NCBI GenBank assembly: GCA_017479035.1
Contig: JAFVCR010000080.1
Span: forward strand, 1-6,614
Source of the DNA: Kiritimatiellia bacterium
Lineage (GTDB): Bacteria > Verrucomicrobiota > Kiritimatiellia > RFP12 > UBA1067
DNA: 6,614 nt
Direction: 5' to 3'
Each line of letters opens with the position of its first letter. Positions within the stretch are counted from its first letter, which is position 1. The position numbers and the translations under genes were made by a program. This document shows positions 1-5,579 of the stretch, piece by piece. The notes beneath the pieces were generated by a model. The model saw only the letters and a program-made list of their open reading frames with translations. It had not been told where the DNA came from and ran no database searches.

Positions 1-3000
1 CGCGCGGCGGCGGCGGCGTGCGTTTGATGCCTATGCGCGTCGTCTTCACGAGTTTGCGGCCCTCCGTGCATGCCGGCATTCGCGCCGCAGCCATTGCAAG
101 CCCTGCCGCAGCCCACGCATTTGCGGCGGTAGTGCCCCATGCGCTAGAGTCGTTGCGCAGCAGCGAATTCAATTCGCCCATGAGCGGCACCAATTCTTCC
201 GCATCGACTCCGGCTTCCACCGCCAGGAACAACACCATGCCCAACTCTCTCGCACGCGACGATGCCAGCGGGAAGCCTTCCCCCCAGAACCTCTTGCGCA
301 AACCCTTTAGCAGTTCGTCCTTGCCCTCGCTCTTGTAGCCGCCGCGCACAAGTGCCGCCGCCGCGATGAAACGCGCCGCAGGATCTTTCACATCTTCGCT
401 CAAAAGGTTGCGTGCGGCATCAAGGAATGCCTCGTCGCCCATAACCGCAAGTATGTATGCGGAATACGCCGCATTCACATCCGTTCTGCCGCAATGCGGA
501 AACTCAAACACCTTCAACTGGTTCGCCTTCAACCACCTCGTCTGCGAAGTGGCTTCGTCTTTCTCCAGATACCCTTTCGCCACAGCCTCCGCAATGAAAT
601 GCCGCGCAAAGAGCGAGCCTTCCGTCCATGTTTCGTCCGACCACGGCCACATGCCAAAACTGCCATTCCTGTGCGCCATTGCCTGGATGCCCGAATACGC
701 AAACTGCACCTTGTCCACGACCGACGTATACGTTGCCTCGTCTATCAACCCCAACGTGCGCAAATCGTCCGCCGCAAGAAGCGGAAACGCCTGTGCACAG
801 GTTTGTTCAAGGCATCCATATGGATACTCTTTGAGCCAATCCAGCGCACCCTTCAGCGTAGCCGCCGGCGAATCGAATTTTTCCACTTTCTCGGTGGCGG
901 CGATCCAATCGTTTTCCAATGACGGTATCGCAGCATCGTCCGGCTCCATCGAATATATCACCTCCGTCTGCGCCGGATGCGCTTGGCGCACCACGATTTT
1001 TGCAGTGTCGGCTGAAGTCTCCCCTCCTCCAGCAAGAAAGCCACCTATTTTCCACTCGCCGTAGAAATCCTCCGGCAGTGCCACGGTGAATGCGATATTA
1101 GTCTGCGCATTTTTCGCAAGCGTCCCGCATACATTTGTGGAGAGTATTGCCGACGCTATCTTGTACTCGAAGTCCGTTTCCGGCAGATCGTTATTGAACG
1201 CCTGCGCTACGATTTCGCACACGTCTCCTCCTGTGGCAAAGCGCGGCGCGGAGATCCTTGCCGCCAACTTCTCGCGCACGACAAGCCCGCTGTTGCCGCC
1301 GCCAGTTTGCATTTCGTTGTAGGCCACAGCCATCACGCGCAGCAGGCATGTGGTATCCACTCCCGGCAGCGTCACCTCCGCATAGCCCTCGGCATCGGTC
1401 TCCACTGGCTGCAACATGTATGTGGCGGTATGTTTTCCCTTGAACGTGCCATCGTCCCGCTGGCGCGTTGCCATTGGATATTGCTTTACCAATATGTCGC
1501 CGCCGAATTCGCCGGTTTCCAGTATCTTCAAGTCGGGATATATCTGCGAATATATGTCGTATTCGTCAAACGGGGGATTCACCGCAAAATCAAATAGTTT
1601 GCTATACGGATTTGGTGCTCTGAAACCAGTCAGCGCAAGCACTCCCTCGTCCGTCGCCATCACTTGCACACGCGCCTTCGTGCCATGCCCGGCCGCATCC
1701 GTCACGTGGATTTTCGCCTTTGTCGCTTCGCCCGGCGTCGCCAGCTCCTGCGTTTTCACCTCCACCTTCAGCAAGTGCGCGTTTTTATGGTTTATTGCAA
1801 GGCTCGCTTCGCCGAAAAGCCTTCTAGTGCGCGTGTTGCCTTTTGCTATCACCGTTGCGGCAACATAATAGTATTTTCCTGCGATCGCCTTCTCCGGCAC
1901 CGTCACGGCGAATGAATTTTCGCCGCGCTTCACCTCTATCGTGCGCGTTGCCGCAAGCGTGTTCCATCCCTCCGCGATATGCGCCACGCCGTCGCACGGG
2001 CTGCGGAACGTCAACGTTGCGGTTTCGCCCGGCAAATAGTCCTCCCTGTCAGGCTCGAGCACCAGTTTCAGCGGCGAGGACGACCTCTCCCCCGCATCGC
2101 CCTTGTTGTGCCAGAATTCATACTTCGTGGCCAGAGTATCGCCGTATTTAACTTCCACCGCCAGCCTTGCGCACGGCAGTTCTTCGTCGCTCCACTCCAC
2201 TAGCCCTCTCCAATCGTTCAATGCGGTTCCGGCAGGTATGTGGATCGTCTTTGCAAGTTCCGGCCGCACCTCTTCATCGCACACCCATTCGCCGCGCATT
2301 TTGCCGGTGTCGTCTTTCACGAAATGCCTTCTCCAACGGTATTCGCTCACGGAAATCTCAAGCTCGCGGTCTTCGCCGTCCGCGAAAATCTCTTCTCCCT
2401 TGAGCACCGGCAGAAATGCCAGGTCGAATCCGCACATGCCAGATTTTGCCTCGTCGCGCTTTGCATTGCGCACGCCTATGAACTTGCTTGTGGGGAACAC
2501 GATCGTCCTGGCGGACGCGGAGACTGTTCTCTCCCCTTCCGGAGACACCATCAAATACGTCTGCACCACAAACGGCGTTTTCACTTCGCCTTCCAGTTCT
2601 TTTACGGGGATTGTAAGCGTGCGCAAAGGCTCTGCCAATTTCCCTCCGTCGGGAAAAATCTGCATGATCCTGTTGATTTTTTCTGAACTTTCTTTAGTCT
2701 TCTCTCCGCAAGTCCATCCTGCCCAGTGTGCTGGCTTATCTTTGCTGAAACATGCGTCCGAGAACGCAGTCCATGTCCCATCCTTCGCATCCGGGCCAAA
2801 ATAGTATTTCGCACTCCAATCGAACGTCACCGGCTCGTCCAAACCTATCTTGCTGAACGTCGGCGCGCTTACTTCCACCTTTACCCTGTCTGGAGTGTAT
2901 GCGGCCACTTTGAAATTGTACCTGCTCAATTCATTGCCGCCGGCCACAAGCCGCACGGTCCACCCTCCAGTTGGCGCATTCGCGGGAATGTCGAACGCCA

Positions 3001-3931
3001 CTCCCGCATGCCCGTCGCTATCCGTCTGCACTCTTCTGGTGGCGCAGTCCGTGCCGTTCCGATCGATCAAGTTGAAATCCACCGGTGCGTTCGCCAGCGC
3101 ACGATAGCCAGAATTCACCGAATTGCGCACAAGTGCCTGCACCTCGAATCTTTCGCCAGGCCGCACGATGTCCCGCGCGGAATACATGTAGCACCTCATG
3201 CGGGCGTATTCGGCAGTGCTGACATAGTAGATATGGTCCGCGTTTCTCAAGGAACTTTCCAAATCCAATAAGGCGAGGTCTCCATCCTTGCGCACTATTA
3301 CGTGGGATGCCTCATCTATATTCGTGTCGTAGTCGGGACTGTCGAACACAAGTTTCACCACGCCGTTTGCATCGGTAAGTGCTTCCGCCGCCACCTGGTG
3401 CGCACATGTCACCGCCATTACGCTCGCTCCTTCGATAGGCGAGCCATCCTTCAGCGAATGCGCCGCCACGTGCAATACGCGGCTGGAACTGTCGAAAACG
3501 GCTGCGATGCCAATGTCCGTAAGCAGAAAATCCACACTGTCCTCCGCCCAGTCTCCTTGCACGTTATACGCCCGCACACAATATGCCCCAGGCTCCAACG
3601 GCGTGCCTACAATCTGCGCAAGATCTATCATCCAAGGAACGGATTTGTCGTACGGCCCTGGAGGCTGCACCGTCTTTTCGGCGATTTGCTTCATTATCCG
3701 TGTCCCCCTCCATGAACGCCACGAATCCATCCCCATGTAGGTGATATTGTTCTCGTACGCACGCAATATCTTCACCGTAACATTCGTGCACCCGCAGGAC
3801 TCGACCGGCAGCCTTGCCTGTGCCAAAGGCAGGTAGTTCCCATCGGTGGCGAATTTCAACGACGGCTCGATTTTTCCCGCTTGCGCCGCCGCCATGCACG
3901 CAAGTATCACTATTGTCGCAATTTTTTTCAT
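1..3931 (-). CDS. Alpha-2-macroglobulin family protein with thioester (3' end beyond window)
   Basis: Bacterial A2M proteins sit in the periplasm or envelope and trap attacking proteases: bait-region cleavage exposes a Cys-Gln thioester that bonds to the protease. The frame is open from 3931 to base 1 (1310 codons) with no stop, so the C-terminus is missing. Residues 1-18 are a signal sequence (MKKIATIVILACMAAAQA), with likely cleavage after AQA; Cys12 makes a weak alternative lipobox. A macroglobulin-like domain lies near residues 135-235. An MG2 domain (DIVRPGERF at 254) spans about 245-340. The bait-region domain runs from about 620 to 780, with the typical DEGVLALTG at 761-769. The core A2M domain covers about 834-925. 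The thioester motif YPYGCLEQT has Cys1040 and Gln1043. It is followed by the alpha-helical thioester domain (FGMWPW at 1092). The start at 3931 is chosen for its signal peptide; an in-frame ATG at 4006 would bury it. I see no Shine-Dalgarno sequence. Family assignment is firm; the protease-trap role is inferred from the family. Confidence 0.93.
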   Translation of the reverse strand, partial: MKKIATIVILACMAAAQAGKIEPSLKFATDGNYLPLAQARLPVESCGCTNVTVKILRAYENNITYMGMDSWRSWRGTRIMKQIAEKTVQPPGPYDKSVPWMIDLAQIVGTPLEPGAYCVRAYNVQGDWAEDSVDFLLTDIGIAAVFDSSSRVLHVAAHSLKDGSPIEGASVMAVTCAHQVAAEALTDANGVVKLVFDSPDYDTNIDEASHVIVRKDGDLALLDLESSLRNADHIYYVSTAEYARMRCYMYSARDIVRPGERFEVQALVRNSVNSGYRALANAPVDFNLIDRNGTDCATRRVQTDSDGHAGVAFDIPANAPTGGWTVRLVAGGNELSRYNFKVAAYTPDRVKVEVSAPTFSKIGLDEPVTFDWSAKYYFGPDAKDGTWTAFSDACFSKDKPAHWAGWTCGEKTKESSEKINRIMQIFPDGGKLAEPLRTLTIPVKELEGEVKTPFVVQTYLMVSPEGERTVSASARTIVFPTSKFIGVRNAKRDEAKSGMCGFDLAFLPVLKGEEIFADGEDRELEISVSEYRWRRHFVKDDTGKMRGEWVCDEEVRPELAKTIHIPAGTALNDWRGLVEWSDEELPCARLAVEVKYGDTLATKYEFWHNKGDAGERSSSPLKLVLEPDREDYLPGETATLTFRSPCDGVAHIAEGWNTLAATRTIEVKRGENSFAVTVPEKAIAGKYYYVAATVIAKGNTRTRRLFGEASLAINHKNAHLLKVEVKTQELATPGEATKAKIHVTDAAGHGTKARVQVMATDEGVLALTGFRAPNPYSKLFDFAVNPPFDEYDIYSQIYPDLKILETGEFGGDILVKQYPMATRQRDDGTFKGKHTATYMLQPVETDAEGYAEVTLPGVDTTCLLRVMAVAYNEMQTGGGNSGLVVREKLAARISAPRFATGGDVCEIVAQAFNNDLPETDFEYKIASAILSTNVCGTLAKNAQTNIAFTVALPEDFYGEWKIGGFLAGGGETSADTAKIVVRQAHPAQTEVIYSMEPDDAAIPSLENDWIAATEKVEKFDSPAATLKGALDWLKEYPYGCLEQTCAQAFPLLAADDLRTLGLIDEATYTSVVDKVQFAYSGIQAMAHRNGSFGMWPWSDETWTEGSLFARHFIAEAVAKGYLEKDEATSQTRWLKANQLKVFEFPHCGRTDVNAAYSAYILAVMGDEAFLDAARNLLSEDVKDPAARFIAAAALVRGGYKSEGKDELLKGLRKRFWGEGFPLASSRARELGMVLFLAVEAGVDAEELVPLMGELNSLLRNDSSAWGTTAANAWAAAGLAMAAARMPACTEGRKLVKTTRIGIKRTPPPPR

Positions 3932-3938
3932 GGCGCGC

Positions 3939-3967
3939 AATTTAGCAAAAACAGGAAGCGAAATCAA
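3939..3967 (-). promoter_or_regulatory. Candidate promoter of the A2M gene, giving a near-leaderless mRNA
   Basis: On the minus strand a -35-like TTGATT (3967-3962) and a -10-like TAAATT (3944-3939) are 17 bases apart. Only seven bases separate the -10 box from the ATG at 3931, so transcription would start at or next to the start codon. That fits the lack of a Shine-Dalgarno sequence there. The -10 matches consensus at only four of six positions, so this is a tentative call. TAAATTG also resembles the TAnnTTTG -10 of Bacteroidetes, but the other promoters in this window look sigma70-like. Confidence 0.35.
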
Positions 3968-4010
3968 GTCTATTTTGAAAAAATTTTCATATCTTCCAAT
4001 TACCATATCC

Positions 4011-4044
4011 AATGCCCGTTTTGCGGCATTTTTCTCCGGGCATT
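4011..4044. repeat. Short inverted repeat upstream of the A2M gene
   Basis: AATGCCCG (4011-4018) is the exact reverse complement of CGGGCATT (4037-4044), with an 18-base AT-rich loop. It lies 80-113 bases upstream of the A2M start codon. If transcription began further upstream than the candidate promoter, this would be a leader stem-loop; otherwise it could be an operator-like site or chance. No poly-T tract follows on either strand that would make a convincing terminator. Confidence 0.35.
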
Positions 4045-4128
4045 TTCGCCTACACGTCAAAAAAGTTTCACAAAATCGTCCGCCAAGATGCCCAAGCGAC
4101 CCCCGCCCGTCCCGATTTCACGTCCCAA

Positions 4129-4349
4129 GGGTCTCTCAAACCCGCCCTAGGGGTCTCGTTTGCGGGAGACCCCTAGGGCGGGTCTTTGTCTCTAGGCTCT
4201 CTCTTTTCGGAGACCTCCCGGGCTCGGTTCGGAATCAATGCGGACAAAACTGCAAAAACAGGCTCCTTTACGCCATTTTCTTGCGGATAACAATTTTTGC
4301 ACCCGCCTTCCTCGAAATGTCGACGGATTGTCGATAACTTCTAGGTCTC
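4129..4349. repeat. Cluster of degenerate CTAGG / GGTCTC units
   Basis: The hexamer GGTCTC or its complement GAGACC occurs five times: at 4130, 4152, 4166, 4210 and 4344. Two segments align as the same unit. The one starting at 4147 reads CTAGG, seven bases, TTTGCGG, GAGACC; the one starting at 4192 reads CTAGG, seven bases, TTTTCG, GAGACC. A third, partial unit starts at 4341 (CTAGG, TCTCT, TTTGCCG). The GGGTCTC copies at 4129 and 4151 could each pair with GAGACCC at 4166-4172, so alternative structures are possible. The units are too diverged for a simple tandem repeat. They look like remnants of one repeat or repeated binding/folding motifs. Confidence 0.5.
4140..4183. repeat. Perfect 18-bp inverted repeat (strong hairpin)
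   Basis: The arm at 4140-4157 (ACCCGCCCTAGGGGTCTC) is the exact reverse complement of the arm at 4166-4183. The loop is 8 bases (GTTTGCGG). The stem is GC-rich and would be very stable in RNA from either strand. It lies about 190 bases past the ybaK stop on the transcribed strand, so it could end or stabilise the argA-ybaK transcript. However, the bases after it on that strand are TTTGAG rather than a U-run, so it is not a canonical intrinsic terminator. A dispersed palindromic repeat of the REP or miniature-element type is the main alternative. I see no flanking target-site duplication. Confidence 0.75.
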
Positions 4350-4376
4350 TTTTGCCGCGTTTCTGCAATAGTATTG

Positions 4377-4862
4377 CTATTGCGTGGCATCTACGGGCAC
4401 CGTCAACCCCGGCAGAACCTTGTCGATGTCGCACGGAGCCATTATGCATAGTAGCCCGCGATGGCCGGCGTTGATGTATATTTGCGGGAGGGAGTATATA
4501 GTCTTCTGCACGTACACCGTCATGCGTTTGCGCGTACCGAAAGGAGAAGTCCCTCCCACATGGTAGCCGCTGTGCCGGTCTGCGGTGTCCGGCGAACAAG
4601 TGCGGACTGTTTTCACGCCTCGCACGCGCGCAAGACTCTTTACGGAGATTTCGCAGTCTCCATGCATCAGGCACACGAAAGGCTTGCGCGTCTCATCTTC
4701 GAGTATGATGGTTTTGATGGTGGCGTGGTGATCCAGCTCCAATTCGGTGGCGGCTTGTATGGTGCCGCCGTGCGGCGTCCACGTGTAAGAACGCAATTCA
4801 TACTGCACCTTTGCCGCATCGAGTGCGCGTATGGCCATCGTGGCCGGGAATTCGCTTTTCAC
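4377..4862 (-). CDS. ybaK: YbaK/EbsC-type aminoacyl-tRNA deacylase
   Basis: YbaK-superfamily proteins hydrolyse mischarged tRNAs in the cytoplasm, classically Cys-tRNA(Pro) made by prolyl-tRNA synthetase. With the GTG start the product is 161 residues, close to the roughly 159 of E. coli YbaK. The match spans the whole protein: an N-terminal strand-helix (IRALDAAKVQYELRSYTW), a TIKTIIL segment whose Lys50 matches the conserved family lysine, SGYHVGGTSPFG near 98-109 (family pattern TGYxxGGxSPxG), and IYINAGHRGL near 128-137. Two starts are possible. GTG at 4862 overlaps the upstream stop and follows a GGGGGAGGAGG purine run, which implies translational coupling. ATG at 4838 gives 153 residues and begins right at the conserved domain. 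I prefer GTG because of the ribosome binding site. The exact mischarged substrate cannot be read from sequence. Confidence 0.88.
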   Translation of the reverse strand: MKSEFPATMAIRALDAAKVQYELRSYTWTPHGGTIQAATELELDHHATIKTIILEDETRKPFVCLMHGDCEISVKSLARVRGVKTVRTCSPDTADRHSGYHVGGTSPFGTRKRMTVYVQKTIYSLPQIYINAGHRGLLCIMAPCDIDKVLPGLTVPVDATQ

Positions 4863-5389
4863 GCCTCCTCCCCCAGTTTGAGGCGCATTGCCTTTTCGGG
4901 GCAGGTGAACGGATCGGCGTGCTTGGTGCAATTGATGCAGCCACGGTAGAGTTTGTGCATAACTTCCGTCTTAGGGATCTCCTCGAAGCCGAGATGTGCA
5001 AAGAATCGCGGCGAGAACGTAAGCACCAGCGCTTCCGCCGGCCGAAACGCAGCCACGCGCTCCAGCACCGTCCGCACGAGGCGCCGCCCTATATGCATCC
5101 CGCGCCACGGGCTGCGCACCGCCACGGACTGTATCTCCACTGTGGCATGTATGGGCGAGCCGATTTCCGGTAGTATCTGGTATGTAGCGCATCCGGCAAG
5201 CGTTGCGCCGTCTTCGGCTATGGTGAAGCGGTCGATATTCTCCACGATATTCGCCAGCGAACGCGGCACGAGCCTATCGCGATGCAGGTGGATAAGGGCA
5301 AAAATCTTCTCCGCGTCCACCAGCCGTGCCGTGCGGAACGTTATTCGGGAGGCATCCGCTCCCATCGATTCTGTACCGTTTTCAGTCAT
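4859..5389 (-). CDS. argA: ArgA-type GNAT N-acetyltransferase, probable N-acetylglutamate synthase
   Basis: The 176-residue product is a single GNAT domain. It matches the short, kinase-less ArgA-like acetyltransferases (COG1246 type), which transfer acetyl from acetyl-CoA to glutamate as the first step of arginine synthesis. Diagnostic segments are LVPRSLANIVENI (40-52), the acetyl-CoA loop VRSPWRGMHIGRRLV (91-105), FFAHLGFEEIPK (129-140), and the tail HKLYRGCINC with Cys151, Cys154 and Cys163. This Cys-bearing tail is characteristic of the subfamily and may bind metal. In the acetyl-CoA loop His99 replaces the more usual Gly. The ATG at 5389 has a weak GGAA site 8 bases upstream and sits just after a strong promoter. 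A second in-frame ATG at 5365 lacks such a site. The open frame continues far upstream, but that part is antisense to tig. The GNAT family is certain; glutamate as substrate is inferred, and another small amine acceptor is possible. Confidence 0.85.
   Translation of the reverse strand: MTENGTESMGADASRITFRTARLVDAEKIFALIHLHRDRLVPRSLANIVENIDRFTIAEDGATLAGCATYQILPEIGSPIHATVEIQSVAVRSPWRGMHIGRRLVRTVLERVAAFRPAEALVLTFSPRFFAHLGFEEIPKTEVMHKLYRGCINCTKHADPFTCPEKAMRLKLGEEA
4862..4873 (-). promoter_or_regulatory. Purine-rich ribosome binding site at the argA-ybaK junction
   Basis: The minus strand reads GGGGGAGGAGGC immediately before GTG, and this run forms the last codons of the acetyltransferase (Leu-Gly-Glu-Glu-Ala). 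The acetyltransferase TGA and the ybaK GTG share bases as GTGA. The AGGAGG nearest the GTG is too close (one base), but GGGGGAGG just upstream gives a workable spacing of about four bases. From the alternative ATG at 4838 the site would be about 25 bases away, too far, which favours the GTG start. Confidence 0.55.
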
Positions 5390-5410
5390 GATACATTTTC
5401 CACGGCGGCG

Positions 5411-5439
5411 ATTATAGCAAATTTCTTCCGTTTTTGCAA
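5411..5439 (-). promoter_or_regulatory. Promoter of the argA-ybaK operon
   Basis: On the minus strand a perfect sigma70 -10 box, TATAAT (5416-5411), is preceded at exactly 17 bases by TTGCAA (5439-5434), which matches four of six -35 positions. Transcription would start near 5404, leaving a leader of about 15 bases before the ATG at 5389. This arrangement also supports the choice of that ATG. The -35 hexamer is itself a palindrome that recurs at 5444-5449. Confidence 0.75.
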
Positions 5440-5475
5440 ACAATTGCAAGGGAATCCGCCTATCAGCCAATTGCA
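5434..5475. repeat. TTGCAA palindromes between the divergent promoters
   Basis: The self-complementary hexamer TTGCAA occurs at 5434-5439 and again at 5444-5449, 10 bp centre to centre, about one helical turn. The first copy is the -35 box of the leftward promoter. The octamer CAATTGCA occurs at 5441-5448 and 5468-5475. Together these form a small set of regularly placed sites in the 43 bases between the two -35 boxes. This is typical of where a regulator would bind, although the AT-rich composition could produce some of it by chance. Confidence 0.4.
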
Positions 5476-5482
5476 TAATATA

Positions 5483-5511
5483 TTGACTGTTGGCGGGAGA
5501 TTTGGTATTAT
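5483..5511 (+). promoter_or_regulatory. Promoter of tig
   Basis: A -35 box TTGACT (5483-5488, five of six positions) and a -10 box TATTAT (5506-5511, five of six) are separated by 17 bases. The start of transcription would be near 5518, giving a leader of about 62 bases. The promoter is flanked by an imperfect inverted repeat, TTGCATAATATA at 5471-5482 and TATTATATGCAA at 5506-5517, so a dimeric protein could cover both boxes. Confidence 0.75.
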
Positions 5512-5525
5512 ATGCAACCGAATTT

Positions 5526-5550
5526 CTTGGGCGGCGGACGATTGCCCAGG
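5526..5550 (+). promoter_or_regulatory. Small stem-loop in the tig leader
   Basis: CTTGGGC (5526-5532) pairs with GCCCAGG (5544-5550) across an 11-base loop, with six Watson-Crick pairs and one G-U pair in RNA. It lies inside the predicted 5' leader and ends 12 bases before the Shine-Dalgarno sequence, so it does not hide that site directly. It may only stabilise the 5' end of the message. Confidence 0.3.
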
Positions 5551-5562
5551 TGTGCAAACGCA

Positions 5563-5570
5563 AAGGAAGG
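5563..5570 (+). promoter_or_regulatory. Ribosome binding site of tig
   Basis: AAGGAAGG lies nine bases upstream of the ATG at 5580. It is a good but not perfect match to the Shine-Dalgarno consensus, and it fixes the tig start. It contrasts with the A2M gene in the same window, which shows none. Confidence 0.7.
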
Positions 5571-5579
5571 TTTTGGTTT

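Larger units (their letters stand above)
3932..4376. other. Intergenic region without a supported gene
   Basis: This 445-base gap lies between the stop of ybaK and the start of the A2M gene, both on the minus strand. Short open frames cross it on both strands, but none has a recognisable product, a ribosome binding site or domain-like composition. It holds the putative A2M promoter, a small inverted repeat (4011-4044), a large perfect inverted repeat (4140-4183) and a cluster of related CTAGG/GGTCTC units (4129-4349). The 11-mer GCAAAAACAGG occurs twice, at 3945-3955 and 4252-4262; the first copy lies within the A2M promoter spacer and adjoining -10 side. A structured small RNA or long leader is possible but not shown. 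Confidence 0.6.

Noticed and set aside
1..17. Short CGG tandem run at the left edge
   Set aside because: It encodes a Pro run within the A2M reading frame and is only about four units long, so it is a coding feature and not a notable repeat.
2103..3271. Overlapping plus-strand open frames of 233 and 181 codons opposite the A2M gene
   Set aside because: They are shadows of a continuous minus-strand frame with clear domain motifs, and their translations look low-complexity and resemble no family I know.
4140..4183. Reading the large inverted repeat as transposon ends or an attachment site
   Set aside because: There is no transposase, integrase or target-site duplication nearby, and the arms are only 8 bases apart.
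4365..4377. Near-palindrome GCAATAGTATTGC just past the ybaK stop as a terminator
   Set aside because: The stem is six AT-rich pairs with a one-base centre and no U-tract, too weak for an intrinsic terminator.
4192..4674. 160-codon minus-strand frame spanning the ybaK 3' half and the intergenic gap
   Set aside because: It overlaps ybaK in another frame, the product is Arg/Ser-rich without motifs, and it ends in the repeat cluster.
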